Shown here one piece after another: positions 24,375 to 33,362 of a DNA stretch of 45,752 nt. The stretch covers positions 1 to 45,752 of the forward strand of contig JADHSM010000021.1 in the NCBI GenBank assembly GCA_016776905.1, read 5' to 3'. The position numbers were made by a program, and so were the translations under genes. The notes under the pieces are model-generated. The model was not told the DNA's origin. It saw nothing but the letters and a program-made list of their open reading frames with translations, and made no database searches. Origin of the DNA: Planctomycetota bacterium (lineage in GTDB: Bacteria > Planctomycetota > UBA8108 > UBA1146). Position 1 is the stretch's first letter; each line of letters begins with the position of its first letter.

Positions 24375-27350
24375 ATGGTGGATCCGCACATTCATCAGGA
24401 AAAAAAACACATTGTCATTGCATGGCAATCCGGTGAAGACGACAAGAATCTTGTAAATTTGCAAGTCGAGTTAACTCGTTGGGGCGCTGCTGTAGAGATA
24501 GTCCACAACATGACAAAGCTTTTGTCATTTCTCGACGAATGTGAATCAAAGAAAAAAACGCCTTACGCACTGATTCCCCATATTCATTTCGGCAGAGTCC
24601 CTGTTCGGGGATTGAATCAAATATTTTGGGACAGGATTCGTGAATGGAATCCAGATGTAAGACCGCTGTCGATCGCAATAACTCCAAAATTATTAGGCGC
24701 TGATTTGAAGCAGTTCGCGATAGATGCCAAAGCTTCAAAAATGGTGATGTTGAACGATTTGCCACATGCGGTCATTGATAGCCTGGGTGAACTTCGTGAT
24801 AGAAAAACTTCTGAACCAGAGCTTCCCATTATTCATACTCAAGTGAGCGACCCCATATTGTTAACAGAACTCGTAAAACAGTTCACAGAAGTGGGGCAGC
24901 AAATCAAACCGGTTGACTTGAGCACGATTGATCCCCTTGGCGGTGTCGAGGGTGGTGTCTTGCTCGTAGAAGAGAACACGCTCGAGAGAATAGATGATTG
25001 GGCGGAAGAGGTTCATCGTCTCCGGGATAGTCCACCCCCACAAACATTGAAGGGGATTTCGGATCCAGGTGAGAGAACGATAGAAAAGCTGTCAGTGAAT
25101 ACTGGAGTCGTTGTCCTCATTGAAAATCGGGATTCTGCGAGTGATCTATTAGAAGAGCAAATAAAATGGTTCAGCCGAGGGGCTTTGGGCTGCGTGATAC
25201 TTAAAGGTAGTACTGAAGATCCTGCGACAATTGTGAATGAGTGCCTCTCTGTTAGGCGCAATAGAACTCGTAAGAGTCTTAACGACGAACAAGTGGCGGC
25301 TTCCTTGGCCCATGTCGTAAAAGACAAACTGGAAGACACAGAAGAAAGTCCTATTGCAAGCATCCTCCACGACGAGCAGGGGAAAATTTACGCTGTTAGC
25401 GAAAGCACACTAAAAATATTCGGATACAGCAGAGACGAGATGAAGTCGATGGACGTGAAGTCTCTTCATCCCGCAAATATGTGGAAAGAAAGAATGCGGA
25501 ACTATGAAAGTTTCGATCTGAGCGGGGTGCTGAAAGCGGAAATGATCTTTGAAAAGAAAAACAAAAAGAGATTCGAAGCTAAAATATCCGCCAGAAGAAT
25601 CATGCATCCCTTCTACGGGAAATTGATCAAGGCAGATATTCAGAGCCTTGAAGTCTTTAAGTTTATCGAGCAATCCGTTGTTTCAATGATCTCTTCAAAG
25701 TCAAAAGATCTGTCGAAGACGGTGCAGGCAGTTTTGGAAAAGATGGGAAGCCTGATCGAAGAAATATCTTCAGTTCATGTTATCCATGAGGACTCCGGCC
25801 ATTTCCGCAGAAAAGAATGTTGGCTGAAAGATCCTGCGAGAGACCCTTGTGGCGATCTTCAGATTCATGAAAGTAAAGTTCAATCGGCAAAGGCGTGTGC
25901 TGAAGCCGGAATAAAATTTATTGAAGACGCGAGGCAGGTTTCTGAATCTCAAGTTACAGATTCCTATGAAGCTATTGCGGCTAAAGAGATAAAAAATCTA
26001 TTCCCGAGTGTTGGAGATTTTGATTTTATTGCTGGCCCTATGAAGCTGGGTGAACAACTCGAAGGTTTCGTAGTGGTAATTTTTGAAGGTGATAGGAAGC
26101 CGGGAGCAGAAGAAGGCTCAACGAATTACTTAAGGCAAAAAGTTCGAAGACCTTTAGAGCTGATTAGCAGCATGATCGCGAGTTGCTACCAGAGAGAACG
26201 GGAAGAGATCATCCGCAAGAAGATGGAAGCTCAAAGTATTCATGAAGATAAAAAGCGATCGATTTCACATGTGACCGAAGGCGTTGCTCATGATTTCAAT
26301 AACGTGCTGCAGACGATTACGAGTCATGTGTCTCGTTTGTTAGATTCTGAAGCAATAAGAGAAGACCAAAAGTCCTCATTAAGATCTGTAAAGAGCGCTG
26401 CAGAGTTCGGAGCTTCTTTGAGCTCCAGAATGAGAGATGTTTCAAAATCTGTAAATGGCGCATCTTTTTCTCTTCATGACCTGATTCAAGATGTTGCACG
26501 GCTTATTCGGCCGAGCCTGGCATTAGGTGTTTCCGTGAACTTCGATCGATTGAATGCTTCAGCGGATTCTGTTCGTTGTGATCGGAGTGAGGTTCACCAG
26601 GTCCTTATGAACCTTCTGACAAATGCAAACAACGCAATGGAAGAATCGAGCAGTGAAGGCGAAATAGTGATCAGTAGCGGTGTGATTTCGAGAGATCAGG
26701 GGGGCCGATTTATTCGGGTGATTGTCGAAGATGGCGGTATGGGTATACCCAAAGATAATCTGCTCAAGATTTTCGAGCCGTACTTTTCTTCGAAAGTAAA
26801 TACGAAACAAGGAACAGGCCTTGGCCTTTGGATAGTGTCCAGGCTTATGCGGAATCATGGAGGAAAGGTGACAGTAGAAAATGGTGACATTGGGGCCAAA
26901 TTTATTCTTGAATGGCCCCTTATCGAGGATGAACCCATTTTGGAAGTTGAGCACACTAGGAAGCAGGGTACAGGCTGTATTTTGTTCGTCGACGATGATG
27001 AGCTCGTGAATGAATCATGCCGTGAGCTTGTCGGCCATTTGGGATACGAGGTTCTGTGGGCCCTAGATGGATTTAGAGCCCTTGAGATATTCGAAGAGCA
27101 CCGCAAGACCATCGATCTTGTGATTCTTGATCAAAAGATGCCGCGAATGTCGGGGAATGAGTGTTTGGAGAAGCTCGTCAAAATGGATCCCTCAGTGAAG
27201 GTGATCATGAGCAGTGGAAATTATACTACTGAAACCGATGAGACCTCCGCCAAGAATGTTCTTGGGATTTTGCCAAAACCGTATTCGTTAGCGGCTTTGG
27301 AGAGTGAGATAAACAATGCTCTGGAGTCTGTGGTTAGACGAGATCACTGA
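24375..27350 (+). CDS. hybrid sensor histidine kinase with degenerate N-terminal receiver, PAS and C-terminal receiver
   Basis: About 990 residues with no membrane helices. The N-terminal 130 residues resemble a receiver-like fold without the phospho-Asp pattern. A PAS domain lies at about 330-430 (SPIASILHDEQGKIY, FGYSRDEM). Then come a probable GAF-like region, the HisKA-type box GVAHDFNNVLQ (His640), a HATPase with N box (HQVLMNLLTNANNAM), G1 (VEDGGMGIP) and F/G2 (FEPYFSSK...GTGLGLWI), and a C-terminal receiver with acidic DDDE and phosphoacceptor Asp920 in VILDQKMPRMSG, ending ILPKPYS. It probably autophosphorylates and passes phosphate to its own receiver. Start: ATG 24375 (AGGAG at 24366-24370); GTG 24372 and 24378 are alternatives. 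Stop TGA. No cognate regulator is adjacent. Confidence 0.85.
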   Translation: MVDPHIHQEKKHIVIAWQSGEDDKNLVNLQVELTRWGAAVEIVHNMTKLLSFLDECESKKKTPYALIPHIHFGRVPVRGLNQIFWDRIREWNPDVRPLSIAITPKLLGADLKQFAIDAKASKMVMLNDLPHAVIDSLGELRDRKTSEPELPIIHTQVSDPILLTELVKQFTEVGQQIKPVDLSTIDPLGGVEGGVLLVEENTLERIDDWAEEVHRLRDSPPPQTLKGISDPGERTIEKLSVNTGVVVLIENRDSASDLLEEQIKWFSRGALGCVILKGSTEDPATIVNECLSVRRNRTRKSLNDEQVAASLAHVVKDKLEDTEESPIASILHDEQGKIYAVSESTLKIFGYSRDEMKSMDVKSLHPANMWKERMRNYESFDLSGVLKAEMIFEKKNKKRFEAKISARRIMHPFYGKLIKADIQSLEVFKFIEQSVVSMISSKSKDLSKTVQAVLEKMGSLIEEISSVHVIHEDSGHFRRKECWLKDPARDPCGDLQIHESKVQSAKACAEAGIKFIEDARQVSESQVTDSYEAIAAKEIKNLFPSVGDFDFIAGPMKLGEQLEGFVVVIFEGDRKPGAEEGSTNYLRQKVRRPLELISSMIASCYQREREEIIRKKMEAQSIHEDKKRSISHVTEGVAHDFNNVLQTITSHVSRLLDSEAIREDQKSSLRSVKSAAEFGASLSSRMRDVSKSVNGASFSLHDLIQDVARLIRPSLALGVSVNFDRLNASADSVRCDRSEVHQVLMNLLTNANNAMEESSSEGEIVISSGVISRDQGGRFIRVIVEDGGMGIPKDNLLKIFEPYFSSKVNTKQGTGLGLWIVSRLMRNHGGKVTVENGDIGAKFILEWPLIEDEPILEVEHTRKQGTGCILFVDDDELVNESCRELVGHLGYEVLWALDGFRALEIFEEHRKTIDLVILDQKMPRMSGNECLEKLVKMDPSVKVIMSSGNYTTETDETSAKNVLGILPKPYSLAALESEINNALESVVRRDH

Positions 27351-27586
27351 TTGACAGGTAATGTAGCCTCTGGGGTTAGGGATTATCTTGTGGCCTAGAG
27401 CCTCATGATTCTTGTCTTTGAGCATTAAGAGGGATAACATCGTAACCTGTCTCCTGAGCTTGGGTTCGCTGCGTGAGACGATGAGATCGATGCATTTCCG
27501 TATTATTGATCGTCGGAGTGCCATTGCAGGGGAGGCTCTTCCTCACCTTGCTAGGGTCTTATTCTGGACATTTGAAAGGGATTGGG

Positions 27587-30250
27587 ATGAACGTGTTTTT
27601 CAGCAAAGTATGCCAAAATTTTAAAATGGGCATCTGTTTGATGTTTACGCTGTTGATATTGAGTGCATCCGTCACCTCTGCACAAGATACTCTTTCGATG
27701 GCAGATCCTGTTTCTGCGGATTTGTCTGCCGAATTTGATGTGAGAAATTCATACCCATTCAGGCTCGAGCACACTCTCTTTGTCGATGGAGAGTTGATCG
27801 TCGAAGTTCCGCTGCCAGGGTATGGCGATGTGACATTGAGTATGCAGCCGCATAGTTTACGCAGTGATCGATTCCAACTCCTAGTAGATGACGGTTCTGG
27901 CCCAGTGCCTCATCCCGCTCCTCCGATTTATACGCGTCGAGGAGTTGTCTTAGAGTGGCCGAATTCCTCTGTCACAGGTAGTTTTAACGGTTCAGAAATG
28001 ACCGCAATGATTACGATAGATGGGCACATATTCTCATTGATGCCCGCCTCCGAAGGAGGATACGTAGGCGCTGCCGATTGGCACGTGATCGTTGACTCCA
28101 AAGACGTGATAGATCGCGGAGAAACGTGTGGGACCACGGGTATGTCAGCACCCCCAACACAGGGGACTGGTACACAAACGCAAAGTTTTGGAACCACATT
28201 CTTTCTGACAGAAATCGGGATTGATTCTGATTTCGAATACTTCCAGGCAAATAATAGCAACGTGAACAGCACTGTTGCAGATATCGAAAATGTGATGAAC
28301 TCCGTCGAGGACGTCTATGAGGATTTGTCGATATCGATCTCTTATGAGATCACTGTGATTATTGTGAGAACTACGAGTGCTGATCCTTACGGCACTCAAG
28401 CCGATGCGGGTTCTTTGCTGAATTTGTTCGATAACACCTGGAGCAGTGCTCCAGAGAACCAAATCCAACGCGATGTGGCCCATTTCTTTACGGGTGTAAA
28501 TATCAATGGTGGAACTATTGGCATCGCTCAGTTAGCAGACATTTGCACAAACAATGCGTATGGTTTGTCACAGTCGAGATTTAGTAACGTATTCAGTCGC
28601 AGGATCGCATTGACGGCACACGAACTAGGCCACAATTGGTCTGCTTCCCATTGTGACAGCCAAGGCTCTTGCCGAATTATGTGCTCAGTATTGAGTGGCT
28701 GTAACGGCGTTAATCCGCTGTCTTTCACAGCCTCGCCCATCAGCCAAATCGTCTCATACAGAAATTCAAGAAATTGCCTCTCCACGCAAACTCCAGCACT
28801 TGCACTCCCATTCTTAGACGAGTTTCCGGCCGGTGGAGTTGACTCCAATCGTTGGATCTACAACGAAGGAGGAGTCGTGAGTAGTCAGGGGCAAGGAGAG
28901 CCGAGTGGCCCTTCATCGCTTCAGCTGAATAGGGGGGGCGGAAACATTTATCAATATGATGAAATCCGGTCCAATTTTATTCTGTTGGGCGGCACCGTTC
29001 CGACGCTTCAATTTTATACGAACCATTCCGGAGTCGAAGCCGGAGAAGAGTTAGTTATCGAATACCTAAACTCCTCATTACTTTGGCAAGAATTGGACCG
29101 CATTGTTTCGGCCGGAGGAGCGCCGGGATCGTTCGTGACCCAAACATATCCGTTGCCGCCGAATGCTAGACACAATAATTTTCGGTTGAAGTTTCTCACC
29201 GAAACAAATGAAACAAATGACAACTGGTATATCGACGATGTCAGTATTACCAACGGACCTCCCCCGACATTGGATCCGCCTTTGATCACAGGTATCACTC
29301 CAGCGGATGGTTCAACTGCAGGTGGAGCATTTGTTACCATTTCAGGACAAAACTTCACTCAAGATGTCGTGATATTGATCGGTAACTCCGTGGTCGATAA
29401 TCTTTCATTCGTCAGTTCAACCCAGCTTGTTGGAAATGTACCTCCATCCTCTACTCCTGGATTTGTTGCTTTGATTGCCAGCCAGGCATCAGGGAGCGAT
29501 CTGTTGGATCCAGGATTCCTCTATACTGAGGAATACATTATCCATGACAGTGCTGAGGGTGCGCCTGGGGCGTTGATTGGCGTCACGGTCAGTGCTGACC
29601 ATGACTCCACATTAGCGGGGTATTCACTTTCGGTAGATTTCGACGCGAGTGATCTCATTGTTTCAGCCATTACCAGTGCTGGTAGCGTTGCTGTCGGTGC
29701 AGATTTCTTCCAGCCTTCCTTCAACAACGACTTAGGAGTCGATGGAGGTTGGTGGACATTGGGAGCGATCTTGAGCTTCCAGGGAGCGATTACCATTCCG
29801 CCATCTGATCAGACTGTTTTAGCAACAGCAGAATATGTGATTCAGCCAAATGTTCCGGTGGGAGATCAAATCATCGTAGCGATGGCGAATGGAGTGGGAC
29901 CTGCAGTTCCTCCTTCAGAAAACATTCTGGTAGATCCATCTGGAAACGCCGTTCCTCCGCTTCTGGAAGACGGAATAATTACAGTGGGTGCGAATTCGTT
30001 TATCCGAGGAGACGGTAACGGCGACGTCGCAGTCAATGTTGCCGATGCAGTCTTTGCACTGAACTTCCTGTTCAGCGGACTTCCTTCAGATTGCCTCGAC
30101 GCCATGGACACCAATGACGATGGTTCTAATGATATTGCAGATGCGGTGGCGATACTTCAGTTCCTGTTCTCTGGTGGAGCGGCGCCTCCAGCGCCCTTCC
30201 CGAATGCCGGTTTAGATCCAACACCGGATTCGTTAGACTGTAACTTCTAA
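27587..30250 (+). CDS. secreted reprolysin-type zinc metalloprotease with IPT and dockerin-like domains
   Basis: 887 residues from ATG 27587, chosen over upstream in-frame codons because GAAAGGG precedes it and a signal peptide ends at SVTSA. The protease domain carries TAHELGHNWSASHCD (His345, His349, His355 = HExxHxxxxxH, adamalysin/reprolysin type) with a following Met-turn region (CRIMCSV). A lectin-like sandwich follows, then a TIG/IPT domain (PPLITGITPADGSTAGG, FVTISGQNF), a cohesin-like sandwich (GVTVSADHDSTLAGYSLSVDF) and two dockerin-like EF-hands (RGDGNGDVAVNVADAV, MDTNDDGSNDIADAV). It is probably exported to degrade or process external protein. A bidirectional terminator follows. 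Confidence is high for the protease and moderate for the middle domains. Confidence 0.85.
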   Translation: MNVFFSKVCQNFKMGICLMFTLLILSASVTSAQDTLSMADPVSADLSAEFDVRNSYPFRLEHTLFVDGELIVEVPLPGYGDVTLSMQPHSLRSDRFQLLVDDGSGPVPHPAPPIYTRRGVVLEWPNSSVTGSFNGSEMTAMITIDGHIFSLMPASEGGYVGAADWHVIVDSKDVIDRGETCGTTGMSAPPTQGTGTQTQSFGTTFFLTEIGIDSDFEYFQANNSNVNSTVADIENVMNSVEDVYEDLSISISYEITVIIVRTTSADPYGTQADAGSLLNLFDNTWSSAPENQIQRDVAHFFTGVNINGGTIGIAQLADICTNNAYGLSQSRFSNVFSRRIALTAHELGHNWSASHCDSQGSCRIMCSVLSGCNGVNPLSFTASPISQIVSYRNSRNCLSTQTPALALPFLDEFPAGGVDSNRWIYNEGGVVSSQGQGEPSGPSSLQLNRGGGNIYQYDEIRSNFILLGGTVPTLQFYTNHSGVEAGEELVIEYLNSSLLWQELDRIVSAGGAPGSFVTQTYPLPPNARHNNFRLKFLTETNETNDNWYIDDVSITNGPPPTLDPPLITGITPADGSTAGGAFVTISGQNFTQDVVILIGNSVVDNLSFVSSTQLVGNVPPSSTPGFVALIASQASGSDLLDPGFLYTEEYIIHDSAEGAPGALIGVTVSADHDSTLAGYSLSVDFDASDLIVSAITSAGSVAVGADFFQPSFNNDLGVDGGWWTLGAILSFQGAITIPPSDQTVLATAEYVIQPNVPVGDQIIVAMANGVGPAVPPSENILVDPSGNAVPPLLEDGIITVGANSFIRGDGNGDVAVNVADAVFALNFLFSGLPSDCLDAMDTNDDGSNDIADAVAILQFLFSGGAAPPAPFPNAGLDPTPDSLDCNF

Positions 30251-30264
30251 GGTACCTCTAAAAT

Positions 30265-30302
30265 AAAAGAGCCTGCTTTCTTGATCGAAAGCAGGCTCTT
30301 TT
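30265..30302. terminator. bidirectional terminator between convergent genes
   Basis: AAAAGAGCCTGCTTTC / GAAAGCAGGCTCTTTT is a perfect 16-bp inverted repeat with a 6-nt loop. It has T tracts on both sides, so it can end the metalloprotease (+) and the ClpX-like gene (-). Confidence 0.85.
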
Positions 30303-30322
30303 TAATTTGTGATTTTGGAGGA

Positions 30323-31717
30323 TTATCTTTGGGAGTCTTCAAGTCTTTTGAGAGCCGCTAATATGTCCCCAGAAGAGTTCTGAATGGAATCGCACAAGTA
30401 GGAGAGTGACGCATTAGCCTGCTGTACCCTAGCGAGTAGCTGTAACAAAACTCTATGACCTTCTCCTGCATGTTCACGCCTGATAGCTCTCCATGTTTTA
30501 TCTTGTTCAGAAGTTAAGGAGAGGCGACCCATCGAAAGTTCAAGTTGCTCGAGTGCTGCGATGACATTCGGCAACGGCATCGCTTGAATCGCGGATTCAA
30601 TAGGAATGAAATTGTTATCCTTTAAAGGTAGAGATTGGAATCCAGACCATACAGACTCTAGTAAGAGATCCACATTTTGATCCTTCTTTACATCTGCTTT
30701 TGTGATCCTTATCGGTGAAGATCCTGTTTCGATGTGTTCTCTTGTGAATTCGACTCTGTGGACCCCTTGTTTAGCGATGGAGACAATCAGATGGTCAATC
30801 GGATCTAGGACTTTTTCGAGAACCCCTGATAACCCTCTTGCCCCATCTCCAGCCTCTTGGGCTTTTTCTGCAATGGCAGAGAGTGCGTCCTCGGTGAAGT
30901 TGAGCTCAATACCGTGAGTGGCCCAAAAATGTATTTTTTGAGGGAGAGCCCCGTCCTTCATTTCCTTGAGAAGATGGACAAGATCTTCTGTGGTCAATTG
31001 ATTGAGTATCGAGACCTTATTGAAACGGGATGCAAGTTCTTCACCTAATCCCAAAGCGACCAAGTCTGATTTCTGAATGAGGTCGCGAATATGGGTAGAT
31101 TCAGTTGGATCTTCGTCGATCTGAAACCCTATTTTTGAGTTTTCATCGAGGCGCTCTGTGACAACAGTTTGTAGCCAATCGAAATTTCCACTGCAAATAA
31201 ACAACAATCTTGAGGTGTCTAATTGGCGAACCGGTTCTTCTTTGTGGCGAAGCACCACACCGTCCATAAGGGTGACGATGGCATCTTGAACTGCGATGCC
31301 TGGGTCTCCTGGTGAAGAGCTACTCCTGAGGCAATGATCAAGTCGGTCGATGAGTACGATCCCGTGTTGCGCCAACTTGAGGTCGCCGCCAGTTTTGTGA
31401 AGTAGAGCATCGGTGATGCCTTGGAGTGCTTGTCCAGATAGTGCTGGTTGCACAAGAGAAGAGGCATCGACATGAATCCATGGGATTCCCAAGAAGTCTG
31501 CGGTTTTTCTGACGAGGAATGTTTTTCCAACGCCCTCGGGGCCCGCGAGTAGAAGATGTTGTCCCACTGGACTAATCTCAGGAAAGAGATGTTGATTCAG
31601 ATAGTGATTGTAGACAGCGACGGCAATCTCGCGCTTGGCGTGTTCTTGACCACGGACATGCTGTTCTAGATGATTCCAGATCTCCATGGGGTCTGGGAAA
31701 GTCGATCTTTTCGTCAT
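30323..31717 (-). CDS. ClpX-like AAA+ protein with altered Walker B
   Basis: 464 residues resembling ClpX without its N-terminal zinc domain. Walker A is GPEGVGKT (59-66). The Walker B segment reads GIVLIDRLDHC, where ClpX has GIVYIDEIDK, so the catalytic Glu is Arg (Arg125). Sensor-2-like GARGLSGVLE is present in the C-terminal half, together with the downstream EDLVHLL pattern. After about residue 340 there is an extra helical C-terminal region (about 120 residues) unlike ClpX. A protein this close to ClpX with Walker B Glu changed to Arg would probably bind ATP but hydrolyse it slowly or not at all, suggesting a regulatory or partner role. It is not in the usual clpP/clpX context. Terminator at 30265-30302. 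Confidence 0.7.
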   Translation of the reverse strand: MTKRSTFPDPMEIWNHLEQHVRGQEHAKREIAVAVYNHYLNQHLFPEISPVGQHLLLAGPEGVGKTFLVRKTADFLGIPWIHVDASSLVQPALSGQALQGITDALLHKTGGDLKLAQHGIVLIDRLDHCLRSSSSPGDPGIAVQDAIVTLMDGVVLRHKEEPVRQLDTSRLLFICSGNFDWLQTVVTERLDENSKIGFQIDEDPTESTHIRDLIQKSDLVALGLGEELASRFNKVSILNQLTTEDLVHLLKEMKDGALPQKIHFWATHGIELNFTEDALSAIAEKAQEAGDGARGLSGVLEKVLDPIDHLIVSIAKQGVHRVEFTREHIETGSSPIRITKADVKKDQNVDLLLESVWSGFQSLPLKDNNFIPIESAIQAMPLPNVIAALEQLELSMGRLSLTSEQDKTWRAIRREHAGEGHRVLLQLLARVQQANASLSYLCDSIQNSSGDILAALKRLEDSQR

Positions 31718-31823
31718 TGCGAACCTCTTTCTGCAAGATGAGGCTTCAGTTTATACAATCCGGGTGCACGCCGCACTGATGGATTGATCATTTCGAAAAG
31801 ATCCATTGTTTTGAAGAATCTCC

Positions 31824-33317
31824 ATGGCGAGGGACCATTCCCTGTTTTCCAATCAGGTCTCAGACTCGTCACTCATGAAAGAGGCCCTGATGGAATCGCC
31901 CTCAGAGAAACACCACTGGAATCCAGACGAAGTGCGCAAGAATGCCCATAAGGCCGTGGATTGGGTTGTTGATTATTTGGAGGGGATTGAATCCCGAAGA
32001 GTGTATTCGAATGTTGAGCCCGGACAGATATTTTCAGACTTACCTGAGAAAGCCCCAATGGCCGGCGAAACTTTTGATGAGATTTTGCACGATATGGATC
32101 AAATCGTCATGCCAGGATTGACTCATTGGCAGCACCCTTCCTGGTTTGCATTTTTTAATGCCAACACCTCCGGGCCATCTCTTGCGGCAGATATTTTGAG
32201 TTCTGGACTCGCCGTGCAGGGCATGCTTTGGCAAACAAGTCCTGCGTGTACCGAAGTAGAAACCCGAATGATGGATTGGCTTTTAGACTTGCTGGGCTTG
32301 CCGCAGGAATTTCATTCCTCGGGTGAAGGTGGAGGTGTGATCCAAGATACCGCTTCAAGTGCAACTTTATGTGCATTGATTGCTGCTCGGGAAAGAGTTT
32401 CAGAATTTGATGTCGACCGAAATGGTGTCGATAAAAAGATGACCGTATATGCGTCAGGTCAAACGCACTCTTCAATAGAAAAGTCGGTTCGAATTGCGGG
32501 ACTCGGAAGCGAGCAGTTTCGTACGATTCCCACCGACGAAAAACTTAGAATAGATGTCGGCGCTTTTGAAAAACAAGTGCAGATGGATTTGGAAGCGGGA
32601 TGTTTGCCAACGATGGCCGTGGCAACGGTGGGTACAACCGCGACAACGGCAGTTGATCAGGTCAAAGAAATGGCAGCGGTGTGTCAGAGATATAATATTT
32701 GGCTACATGTGGATTCAGCACATGCGGGCACAGCGGCGATAGTCCCAGAAATGCGCTGGATACACGAGGGGGTGCAAGAGGCAGACTCCTTCACCTTTAA
32801 TCCACACAAGTGGATGTTTGTCGGATTCGACTGCAACGCATTTTGGGTGAAGGACAAGAAGACCTTAGTAAAGTCTCTCAGTGTGCTCCCTGAATACCTC
32901 CGGAATGCCGCGACTGAATCGGGCAATGTCATTGATTACAGAGATTGGCATATCCCTCTCGGTCGAAGATTTAGAGCCTTGAAGCTGTGGTTTGTGATGA
33001 GGAGTTATGGCTCTCAAGGGTTAAAAGAATTGATAGCAGAGCATCTCGAATGGGCGCAGTGGTTTGAAAACCAAGTTCTTCAAGATTCTAATTGGCGAAT
33101 AACACATCTCAGAACGATGAATCTTGTTTGCGTGGCTCATCACTCTGGCAATGAGCAGACAGAAAAAATCGCTGAACTTATTAATGAGCAGGGTGAAATG
33201 TCTGTGACTTCAACATTAGTTGAAGGCGAAAGAATCATCCGCTTTTGTTTCGGTGGAACGCAAACGCGTTTCGAGCATGTGAAGGCGGCTTATGAAAGAC
33301 TTCGGGAACTGGGATAA
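31824..33317 (+). CDS. group II PLP-dependent decarboxylase (aromatic-L-amino-acid decarboxylase-like)
   Basis: 497 residues of the DDC/GadB-like fold. It has a Pro/His-rich early segment (LTHWQHPSWFAFFNANTSGPS) that shapes the active site, GGGVIQDTASSATL, THSSIEKSVRIAGLG, the cofactor-binding HVDSAHAG, and the PLP lysine in FNPHKWMF (Lys329). A final R-IIRFCFGG-type segment precedes the end. Such enzymes convert aromatic amino acids (L-DOPA, Trp, Tyr, Phe) to amines; the exact substrate cannot be read from sequence. Start uncertain: ATG 31824 is used, but ATG 31875 or 31890 (AGAGG nearby) would also fit the family's short N-terminus. It is transcribed divergently from the ClpX-like gene. Confidence 0.85.
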   Translation: MARDHSLFSNQVSDSSLMKEALMESPSEKHHWNPDEVRKNAHKAVDWVVDYLEGIESRRVYSNVEPGQIFSDLPEKAPMAGETFDEILHDMDQIVMPGLTHWQHPSWFAFFNANTSGPSLAADILSSGLAVQGMLWQTSPACTEVETRMMDWLLDLLGLPQEFHSSGEGGGVIQDTASSATLCALIAARERVSEFDVDRNGVDKKMTVYASGQTHSSIEKSVRIAGLGSEQFRTIPTDEKLRIDVGAFEKQVQMDLEAGCLPTMAVATVGTTATTAVDQVKEMAAVCQRYNIWLHVDSAHAGTAAIVPEMRWIHEGVQEADSFTFNPHKWMFVGFDCNAFWVKDKKTLVKSLSVLPEYLRNAATESGNVIDYRDWHIPLGRRFRALKLWFVMRSYGSQGLKELIAEHLEWAQWFENQVLQDSNWRITHLRTMNLVCVAHHSGNEQTEKIAELINEQGEMSVTSTLVEGERIIRFCFGGTQTRFEHVKAAYERLRELG

Positions 33318-33362
33318 ATCATAGATGAACTGACAGCATGCATGATGATCAGTTGTAAAGAG

